Part shown: positions 43,591 through 51,057 of the stretch, piece by piece | Layout: the number at the start of each line of letters is the position of its first letter | Numbering within the stretch: position 1 is the first letter of the stretch | Source: Paenimyroides marinum | Lineage (GTDB): Bacteria; Bacteroidota; Bacteroidia; Flavobacteriales; Flavobacteriaceae | DNA length: 51,057 nucleotides | Direction of reading: 5' to 3' | Assembly (NCBI RefSeq): GCF_900108395.1 | Contig: NZ_FNXE01000009.1 | Location: forward strand, 1-51,057 | The notes under the pieces: model-generated | Database searches by the model: none | What the model saw: the letters and a program-made list of their open reading frames with translations, nothing else | Told to the model about the DNA's origin: nothing | Translations under genes and position numbers: made by a program

Positions 43591-46500
43591 ATGAAAACTA
43601 ATAATATTCTCGGATTAGATTTAGGTGTAACCTCCATAGGCTTTGCTCACGTTACAGAAAGTGATAACTCTAATGAATCAGAAATAAAACAAATTGGAGT
43701 TCGGATAAATTCGTTAACTGTTGATGAACAGACAAATTTTGAAAAAGGAAGACCTTTTTCCATTAATGCTGACAGAACATTAAAAAGAGGGGCAAGAAGA
43801 AACCTTGACCGTTACCAGGACAGAAGAAAAAATCTGATTGAAGTTTTGACGAATTCAGGATTGATAAATTCAGAAAACAAATTGACCGAAAACGGAAAAA
43901 ATACAACTCATTCCACTTGGTGTTTACGTTCAAAAGCCGTTACAGAACGAATTGAAAAAGAAGAATTTGCAAGAGTTCTATTGGCAATCAACAAAAAAAG
44001 AGGATATAAAAGTAGTCGAAAAGCAAAAAACGAAGAGGAAGGACAAGCTATTGACGGAATGGCTATTGCTAAAAGATTATATGAAGAAAACCTAACGCCG
44101 GGACAGTTAGCTTATGAATTATTGAAAGAGGGGAAAAAGTCCATTCCTGATTTTTATCGTTCCGATTTACAGGCTGAATTTGACAAGGTTTGGGATTTTC
44201 AAAAGCAATTTTATCCTGAAATTCTTACAGACGAGTTTTATAAAGAATTGCAAGGAAAAGGACAACGTGCTACATCAGCTATTTTTTATACAAAATATGG
44301 TTTCAATACAGCTGAAAACAAAGGGAACAGAGATGAAAAGAAAATCCAAGCCTATAAATGGAGAAGTGAGGCTGTTTCTCAAAAATTAGAAAAAGAAGAA
44401 GTAGCTTACGTAATTACCGAAATCAACAACAATTTAAACAACTCAAGTGGTTATTTGGGAGCTATTTCTGACAGAAGTAAGGAATTGTATTTCAATAAAC
44501 AAACGGTTGGTCAGTATTTGTACGAACAGCTAAAAAACAACCGACATACACGATTAAAAAATCAGGTTTTTTACCGACAGGATTATTTGGATGAATTTGA
44601 AACGATTTGGAATACTCAGGCTCAATTTCATTCGGAGCTGACTAACGAACTCAAAGAAGAAATAAGAGATATTATTATTTTCTACCAACGAAAACTAAAA
44701 TCCCAAAAAGGTTTAATCAGTTTTTGTGAGCTTGAAAGTAAAGAAGTTGAAATAAACGGAAAAAAGAAAACTATCGGATTCAGAGTTGCTCCGAAATCTT
44801 CTCCTTTGTTTCAGGAATTTAAGATTTGGCAATTTTTGCATAATCTTGAACTTCAAAACAAAAATGAAAACACAAAAAGGGAACTCGAAGAAGAAGAAAA
44901 AGAGTTGCTTTTTGAAGAATTAAATTTAAAAGGAAATTTATCCTCAAAAAAAGCTCTTGAATTATTACTTAAAAAAACTCAAGGCTATAATTTTAAGTTT
45001 TTTGAAAATCTGGAAGGAAATCGGACAAACAAAGTTTTATATGAGGCTTACTTGAAAATTATTGATATTGAAGGATATAACGTAAAAGAAATTCTAAAAG
45101 TAAAATCAAATAAAGATGAGGTTGAATTAGATGATTTAAAAGTTTCTGCAATCGAAATCAAAAATATGGTTCGGGATATTTTTGAAACCCTCGAAATCAA
45201 TACCGAAATCCTTGACTTTAATGCAGAATTAGAAGGAAAAAAATTTGAAAAACAGCCATCTTATCAGTTATGGCACTTGTTGTATTCGTATGAAGGAGAT
45301 GAGTCCCAAAGCGGAAACGAAAAACTGTATGAACTGTTAGAAAAGAAATTCGGTTTTAAACGGGAACATTCTCAAATTTTGGCTAATATAACGCTCTCTG
45401 ATGACTACGGAAATCTTTCAACCAAAGCTATGCGAAAGATTTATCCGCATATTCGAGAGAATAATTACAGTACGGCTTGTGAGATTGTCGGTTACAGACA
45501 TTCCAAACATTCTTTAAACAAAGAAGAATTAGAGAATAGAAAATTAGATGATACGTTAGAACTACTGAAAAAGAACAGTTTACGTCAGCCTGTAGTTGAA
45601 AAAATCCTCAATCAGATGATTAATGTAGTGAATACATTGATTGAAAAAAACAGCAAAAAAGACGAAAACGGAAATATAATCGAATATTTCAAATTTGATG
45701 AAATACGAATCGAATTAGCTCGTGAATTAAAGAAAAATGCAGAAGAACGTAGAGAATTAGACTCACAGGTTAGAGAAGGAAAATTGAGAAACGAAAAAGT
45801 TTACAAAATTCTTCAAACAGAATTCGGACTGAAAAATCCTACACGAAACGACATCATTCGTTATCGTTTGTACGAAGAATTAAAAAGCAACGGTTACAAA
45901 GATTTATATACAAATGAATATATCCCGAGAGAAATTTTGTTTAGTAAACAGGTTGATATTGAACATATTATTCCTCAATCTAAATTATTTGATGATAGTT
46001 TTTCCAACAAAACGGTTGTTTTCAGAAAAGACAATTTGGAAAAAGGAAATCAGACCGCTTTTGATTATATCAAAAATAAATATGGAGAAGCAAAACTAAA
46101 TGAATTCATTACCCGAGTCGAAAGCCTATACGAATCAGGAAAGAAGAAAAAAGAAGAAGGAATATCAAAAGCAAAATATCAAAAACTCTTAAAACAAGAA
46201 TCCGAAATCGGAGACGGATTCATAGAAAGAGATTTACGAGAAAGCCAGTACATTGCTAAGAAAGCAAAGGAACTTTTGTTTAAAATCACGAAATCAGTAG
46301 TTTCTACTTCGGGAAGCATTACGGACAGACTTCGTGAAGATTGGGATTTGGTTAATGTAATGAAAGAGTTGAATTTACCGAAATACAGAAGTTTAGGTTT
46401 AACCGAAATTCAGGAAAGAAAATTCGGTAAAAAAGTGGAAGTAATCAAAGATTGGACAAAACGAAACGACCATCGTCATCACGCTATGGACGCTTTGACC

Positions 46501-47886
46501 GTTGCTTTTACAAAACATAATCACATTCAGTATCTGAATTATCTGAATGCCCGAAAAAATGAAAACCATAAATTGCACAGTAATATAATTGCTATTGAAA
46601 ATTTGGAAACCGAAAGCAAAGTTGATGACAAAGGCAATAAAAAACGAGTTTTTAAAGAACCTATTCCCAACTTCCGTCAGGTAGCCAAAGAGCATTTGGA
46701 AAATGTTTTGATTTCGCACAAAGCTAAAAATAAGGTCGTTACAAAAAATAAGAATAAAACCAAAAACAAGAAAGGTGAGAAAATTAAAGTAGAGCTTACA
46801 CCGCGTGGGCAATTACACAAGGAAACGATTTATGGTAAATACCGTTTTTACCAATCAAAAGAGGAGAAAGTGAGTGCAAAATTTGATTTGGAAACGATTG
46901 AAAAAGTTGCCAATCCAGCTTATAAAAATGCTTTGCTTCAACGTTTGTCAGAAAACGGAAATGATCCGAAAAAAGCATTCGCAGGAAAAAATGCTTTGAA
47001 CAAGACGGCAATCTACATTGATCTGGAAAACGACATCAAAGTACCCGAAACGGTGAAGTTGGTTTGGTTGGAGGAAGATTATTCTATCCGAAAAGATGTA
47101 ACACCAGAAAACTTTAAAGATGAAAAAAGCATTGATAAAATTTTAGACGAAGGTGTAAAACGCATTTTAAAATCCCGTTTAAAAGAATTTGGCGGGGACG
47201 CTAAAAAAGCATTCTCTGATTTGGATAAAAACCCGATTTGGCTGAATAAAGAAAAAGGAATTTCCGTAAAAAGAGTCCGAATAAGCGGAGTGAAAAATGC
47301 AGAACCATTACATTACAAAAAAGACCATTTCGGAAACGATATTTTAGACGAAAAAGGAAAGAAAATTCCGATTGATTTTGTAAGTACGGGAAATAATCAT
47401 CACGTGGCAATTTACAGCGAGCCGGCTTTTGATAGGAAAAATCAGCCCATTTTGGATGAGTATGGAAACCAAAAATACAACTTACAAGAAAAAGTTGTTT
47501 CGTTTTTTGAAGCGGTGGAGCGAGTGAACCAAGGTTTACCTATAATCGACAAAACGTGTAATCAGCATTTAGGTTGGCAGTTTCTTTTTACGATGAAACA
47601 AAATGAAATGTTTGTTTTCCCGAATGAAGTAACGGGATTTAGTCCGAGTGAAGTTGACTTGTTAGACCCAAAAAACAAGAAAATGATTAGCCCAAATTTG
47701 TTTAGGGTGCAGAAGATTGCGACTAAAAATTATTTTTTTAGACATCATTTAGAAACCACAGTTGAAGAAAAAAAAGAATTAAAAGATATTGCATATAAAC
47801 CTCAATTAGGACTAAATGCTATTAATGGGATAATAAAAGTCCGTATCAATCATTTGGGAGATATTGTAGGTATAGGAGAATATTAG
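43591..47886 (+). CDS. cas9: Type II-C CRISPR-associated endonuclease Cas9
   Basis: Cas9 cuts DNA matching the guide of a crRNA:tracrRNA complex. The 1431-residue protein is typical in length for Bacteroidota. All catalytic residues are present: RuvC-I D10 (NNILGLDLGVTSIGF), RuvC-II E708 (IRIELAREL), HNH H792 and N815 (VDIEHIIPQS…KDNLEKGNQT), and RuvC-III H964 and D967 (NDHRHHAMDALTVAF). An arginine-rich bridge helix (KRGARRNLDRYQDRRKNLIE) is at about 65-85. The part after about 1050 includes the wedge and PAM-interacting domains and ends INHLGDIVGIGEY. It is first in a rightward gene set ending with cas2, and a tracrRNA lies divergently upstream. Confidence 0.98.
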   Translation: MKTNNILGLDLGVTSIGFAHVTESDNSNESEIKQIGVRINSLTVDEQTNFEKGRPFSINADRTLKRGARRNLDRYQDRRKNLIEVLTNSGLINSENKLTENGKNTTHSTWCLRSKAVTERIEKEEFARVLLAINKKRGYKSSRKAKNEEEGQAIDGMAIAKRLYEENLTPGQLAYELLKEGKKSIPDFYRSDLQAEFDKVWDFQKQFYPEILTDEFYKELQGKGQRATSAIFYTKYGFNTAENKGNRDEKKIQAYKWRSEAVSQKLEKEEVAYVITEINNNLNNSSGYLGAISDRSKELYFNKQTVGQYLYEQLKNNRHTRLKNQVFYRQDYLDEFETIWNTQAQFHSELTNELKEEIRDIIIFYQRKLKSQKGLISFCELESKEVEINGKKKTIGFRVAPKSSPLFQEFKIWQFLHNLELQNKNENTKRELEEEEKELLFEELNLKGNLSSKKALELLLKKTQGYNFKFFENLEGNRTNKVLYEAYLKIIDIEGYNVKEILKVKSNKDEVELDDLKVSAIEIKNMVRDIFETLEINTEILDFNAELEGKKFEKQPSYQLWHLLYSYEGDESQSGNEKLYELLEKKFGFKREHSQILANITLSDDYGNLSTKAMRKIYPHIRENNYSTACEIVGYRHSKHSLNKEELENRKLDDTLELLKKNSLRQPVVEKILNQMINVVNTLIEKNSKKDENGNIIEYFKFDEIRIELARELKKNAEERRELDSQVREGKLRNEKVYKILQTEFGLKNPTRNDIIRYRLYEELKSNGYKDLYTNEYIPREILFSKQVDIEHIIPQSKLFDDSFSNKTVVFRKDNLEKGNQTAFDYIKNKYGEAKLNEFITRVESLYESGKKKKEEGISKAKYQKLLKQESEIGDGFIERDLRESQYIAKKAKELLFKITKSVVSTSGSITDRLREDWDLVNVMKELNLPKYRSLGLTEIQERKFGKKVEVIKDWTKRNDHRHHAMDALTVAFTKHNHIQYLNYLNARKNENHKLHSNIIAIENLETESKVDDKGNKKRVFKEPIPNFRQVAKEHLENVLISHKAKNKVVTKNKNKTKNKKGEKIKVELTPRGQLHKETIYGKYRFYQSKEEKVSAKFDLETIEKVANPAYKNALLQRLSENGNDPKKAFAGKNALNKTAIYIDLENDIKVPETVKLVWLEEDYSIRKDVTPENFKDEKSIDKILDEGVKRILKSRLKEFGGDAKKAFSDLDKNPIWLNKEKGISVKRVRISGVKNAEPLHYKKDHFGNDILDEKGKKIPIDFVSTGNNHHVAIYSEPAFDRKNQPILDEYGNQKYNLQEKVVSFFEAVERVNQGLPIIDKTCNQHLGWQFLFTMKQNEMFVFPNEVTGFSPSEVDLLDPKNKKMISPNLFRVQKIATKNYFFRHHLETTVEEKKELKDIAYKPQLGLNAINGIIKVRINHLGDIVGIGEY

Positions 47887-47905
47887 ATAAAAAAAGCATA
47901 AACCA

Positions 47906-48376
47906 ATGAATCGTTCAGAGTTTTTAAAATCGTTAGGGCTTGGTGTAGGAGGTTTGGTATTGCCCAAAACTTCGTTTATCAGCAGTCAGCGTATCAAAAT
48001 TTACGATAATTATGTGAGGGGTTTGTACTATTATAAATTCAAGGAGGTTCAGCACCAATTAAAAGAAGGAGATGCTTTAATATTGATTAGAAATCGGGAA
48101 AATGTCCACGATTTGTATGCTATTGAAGTTTATTTTCAAGACTTTAAGTTGGGGTATATAGCAGCTTACGAAAATGTGGTTTTGGCAAATATGATGGATC
48201 AAAACGCATCATTGTTTGCACAAATAAGTAAGTTAAACACCAAAGACTACTCACAAGGCATTGCAATTGAGATATATACGGAGTTGATTTTGCCTTCAGA
48301 AAAATTATTCACAATGATGGATTTCGAACTTCGGGCAGATGATGCAACAGATTTATACAGAGGAATAAAAAAGTAA
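47906..48376 (+). CDS. HIRAN-domain protein
   Basis: The 156-residue protein has an unusual N-terminus, MNRSEFLKSLGLGVGGLVLP, that looks like a signal or weak Tat-type leader with a hydrophobic stretch. The rest is a HIRAN domain (about 35-120): RGLYYYKFKEVQHQLKEGDA, LILIRNRENVHDLYAIEVYF, and FKLGYIAAYENVVLANMMDQ. HIRAN domains in eukaryotic HLTF bind 3' single-stranded DNA ends; stand-alone bacterial copies are little studied. It lies 19 bases after cas9 and 20 bases before the pRiA4b-like gene, so probably shares their transcript. A role beside Cas9 is possible but not shown. The signal-like start would favour an envelope location, which conflicts with a DNA role. Confidence 0.8.
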   Translation: MNRSEFLKSLGLGVGGLVLPKTSFISSQRIKIYDNYVRGLYYYKFKEVQHQLKEGDALILIRNRENVHDLYAIEVYFQDFKLGYIAAYENVVLANMMDQNASLFAQISKLNTKDYSQGIAIEIYTELILPSEKLFTMMDFELRADDATDLYRGIKK

Positions 48377-48396
48377 ATAACAAAAAGATAAACAAT

Positions 48397-48987
48397 ATGG
48401 CACACAAACTAAAAATTGTTTTACAGGGACCGGATCCCAAAATTACCAGAACAGTAATTGTACCTGAAAAATTTAATTTTGAACAGTTACACATCGTTAT
48501 ACAATGTGTAATGAACTGGGAAAATCAGCATTTATATGAATTTAACCTTGGTGCTCCCTATGCAAGTGATTCTATTAGTCCAGAGGAAGCCGATGATGGT
48601 TTTGCAGCTTTCACTGAGTCGAGATTTAAAAAATATGATGCAGAACAAACACATTTATCGGAGTTTTTCAACGGTCAAATAAAAAAGATGAATTATACTT
48701 ATGACTTTGGAGATGATTGGATTCACTCAATAAGTGTTTTAAAGAAACCTACTGAAGAAGTGTTGTTTCCAAAGTGTGTTAAAGGAGAAAACGCAGCACC
48801 AATAGAAGACATCGGTGGTATTTGGGGCTTTTATGACCTTTTAGAAGCTATCGCTAAAAAAAGAAAAACGGCGGAAGATAAAGAAATGCTTGAATGGTAT
48901 GGAATCCCGAAAGGCAAAGCCTACAACGAAGTATATGGTTTTGATATTGATGAAGTTAACCAACGGTTAATAGATGCTTTTCGTTAA
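48397..48987 (+). CDS. Plasmid pRiA4b ORF-3-like protein
   Basis: The 196-residue protein fits the pRiA4b ORF-3 family (also named TnpR-like passenger protein of IS1096): LKIVLQGPDPKITRTVIVPE at the start, FEQLHIVIQCVMNWENQHLY near 29, EFNLGAPYASDS, then NYTYDFGDDWIHSISVLKKP near 101 (the conserved YDFGDDW) and FPKCVKGENAAPIEDIGGIW near 128. The family is found on plasmids, near transposons and near defence genes; its biochemical role is unknown. It lies between the HIRAN gene and the transposase within the cas operon. Confidence 0.87.
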   Translation: MAHKLKIVLQGPDPKITRTVIVPEKFNFEQLHIVIQCVMNWENQHLYEFNLGAPYASDSISPEEADDGFAAFTESRFKKYDAEQTHLSEFFNGQIKKMNYTYDFGDDWIHSISVLKKPTEEVLFPKCVKGENAAPIEDIGGIWGFYDLLEAIAKKRKTAEDKEMLEWYGIPKGKAYNEVYGFDIDEVNQRLIDAFR

Positions 48988-48996
48988 AAATCTTCA

Positions 48997-49027
48997 GCTT
49001 TTCCGAAGTTTTAAATTTTGGAAAAGC
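48997..49027. repeat. REP-like palindrome upstream of the RAYT gene
   Basis: GCTTTTCC (48997-49004) and GGAAAAGC (49020-49027) close a stem of 14 pairs including two G-T pairs. It shares 25 of 31 positions with the palindrome inside the RAYT gene, so both belong to one family. It lacks a T run and so is not a good intrinsic terminator. Confidence 0.75.
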
Positions 49028-49055
49028 CTGTTAAGTTAAAAGTAAAATTATTAAT

Positions 49056-49733
49056 ATGCTGATTTTCGAAAAATATTACCATATCTATAATCACGCTAAC
49101 GGAGATGAAAACCTGTTTCGTGAACAGAAAAACTATGAATATTTTCTCCAAAAGTATATACAGCACATCAGTCCAATAGCTGAAACCGTGGCTTGGTGCC
49201 TGATGCCAAATCACTTTCATCTGTTGGTGAAAATTAAAAGCGAAGAAGAAATAGTTTCAGCTTTTCTTTCTTCAACTTTTCCAAAGTTTAGAACTTTGGA
49301 AAAGTTAGAGTTAGAAAAGTTAGAGTTAGAAAAATTTAAGCAGTTAGAGAAATTTAAAAAATTAGAAACCTTAGAAGCCAGGTCCAACTTCCTAAGCAAG
49401 CAATTCGCTAATTTTTTTAGTAGTTATACGCAGTCGTTCAACAAAGTTTACGGAAGGAGAGGTTCATTATTTTTAAAGAATTTCAAGCGAAAAGAGATTT
49501 TAGATGAAAACTATCTTCGGAATTTAATTTTATACATTCATCTAAACCCTGTGAAGCACGGATTTACCAATGAAATTTCAGATTGGAAATGGAGTTCTTA
49601 TCAAACATTTCCTATCGAACACACGGAAATGCTCCGAATGTTGTTTGCGGATGAAGAGAATTACCAATACGTGCATCAAGGAAAACGATCCAATTTTAAA
49701 GAATATGAAAGTTTAGAAATCGAATTAACTTAA
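49056..49733 (+). CDS. REP-associated tyrosine transposase (RAYT)
   Basis: RAYTs are single-copy Y1 HUH transposases that move or process REP palindromes. The 225-residue protein has FEKYYHIYNHANGDENLF at the start, the HUH motif in MPNHFHLLVKI (H53 and H55), and the catalytic-tyrosine helix SSYTQSFNKVYGRRGSLF (Y124), followed by LILYIHLNPVKHGFTNEI and WKWSSYQTF. Between the HUH motif and the tyrosine, residues about 73-108 are an odd Leu/Glu/Lys insert (LEKLELEKLELEKFKQLEK) created by a REP palindrome and short repeats within the gene. It is 5 bases before cas1. Confidence 0.92.
   Translation: MLIFEKYYHIYNHANGDENLFREQKNYEYFLQKYIQHISPIAETVAWCLMPNHFHLLVKIKSEEEIVSAFLSSTFPKFRTLEKLELEKLELEKFKQLEKFKKLETLEARSNFLSKQFANFFSSYTQSFNKVYGRRGSLFLKNFKRKEILDENYLRNLILYIHLNPVKHGFTNEISDWKWSSYQTFPIEHTEMLRMLFADEENYQYVHQGKRSNFKEYESLEIELT
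49274..49306. repeat. REP-like palindrome inside the RAYT gene
   Basis: AACTTTTCCAAAGTT (49274-49288) and AACTTTGGAAAAGTT (49292-49306) form a perfect 15-bp stem with loop TAG. It lies in frame within the RAYT gene (33 bases, 11 codons, about residues 73-84) and is followed by short repeats of TTAGAGTTAGAAAAG. Its relative lies at 48997-49027. Confidence 0.88.
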
Positions 49734-49738
49734 ATATT

Positions 49739-50964
<1,226 letters not shown>

Positions 50965-50972
50965 CAGAAATA

Positions 50973-51011
50973 AAAAAATGCTTGATTCAATAATCTGATC
51001 AAGCATTTTTT
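50973..51011. terminator. Intrinsic terminator after cas2
   Basis: AAAAAATGCTTGAT and ATCAAGCATTTTTT form a perfect 14-bp stem with an 11-base loop. The A and T tracts allow termination on both strands. The last 46 bases of the window show no recognisable CRISPR repeat. Confidence 0.87.
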
Positions 51012-51057
51012 AATTTTTTGTTTTGTAAACTTCCTTGTAAACCCTTATTCTCATTGA

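Noticed and set aside
48997..49027. Terminator after the pRiA4b ORF-3-like gene
   Set aside because: There is no T run, and the palindrome is related to the one within the RAYT gene, so REP-type repeat is the better call.

Overview
The window is a low-GC chromosomal segment from a member of the Bacteroidota, most likely Flavobacteriaceae. The evidence is the housekeeping order parA-parB-DUF5683-dapB-lepB-wbqC, a type IX secretion cargo protein, PorV/PorQ-type outer membrane proteins, DUF4293 next to rho, weak or absent Shine-Dalgarno sequences, and several TAnnTTTG-type promoter boxes. The genus is not fixed by what I can read here.

Layout. 1-362: 3' tip of a 23S rRNA gene, then 5S rRNA and its terminator, the end of an rRNA operon. 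363-9008: fabV, a PQQ-type sugar dehydrogenase lipoprotein, DUF4293, rho, a rhodanese-like protein, then a leftward operon (DppB-like permease, TlpA-like thioredoxin, tpiA). 9130-16935: TPR, DoxX/MauE-like and DUF1599 genes; folP and a lipoprotein gene; a serine hydrolase gene flanked by a ~50-bp near-duplication; rlmH; csaA-like; DJ-1/PfpI; a TPR gene with a frameshift. 17006-23921: rightward run of nadC, yihY-like, DUF2147, mutL, two rhomboids and an endonuclease/phosphatase-fold protein. 23944-29682: lipoprotein and the leftward parAB-dapB-lepB operon. 29915-37087: PAP2 phosphatase and the leftward coaX-OMP-lptC-CNNM-ppiD envelope operon. 37207-43062: tRNA-Phe, a T9SS cargo protein, pssA, and a rightward operon of a PorV/PorQ-type protein, DUF4105 and a CpsB/YwqE-type phosphatase.

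43071-51057 is a type II-C CRISPR-Cas locus: cas9 with all catalytic residues, then three non-cas genes (HIRAN-domain protein, pRiA4b ORF-3-like protein, REP-associated tyrosine transposase), then cas1 and cas2. No cas4 or csn2 is visible, and no repeat-spacer array lies inside the window.

The most unusual stretch is the 528-bp gap upstream of cas9. It holds (i) a divergent tracrRNA gene on the minus strand; (ii) a broken copy of a cas9 start (MKKILGLDLGTDS); and (iii) a second minus-strand RNA unit made of a guide-like segment, one degenerate CRISPR repeat that can pair with the tracrRNA, and an intrinsic terminator. The 10 nt of guide next to the repeat (AGATTATAGT) recur on the plus strand at 43518-43527, just upstream of the predicted cas9 promoter. 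I read this as a candidate crRNA-like RNA through which Cas9 could repress its own gene. That function is inference from sequence and needs RNA and binding data. The RAYT gene also carries an in-frame copy of what looks like its own REP palindrome.
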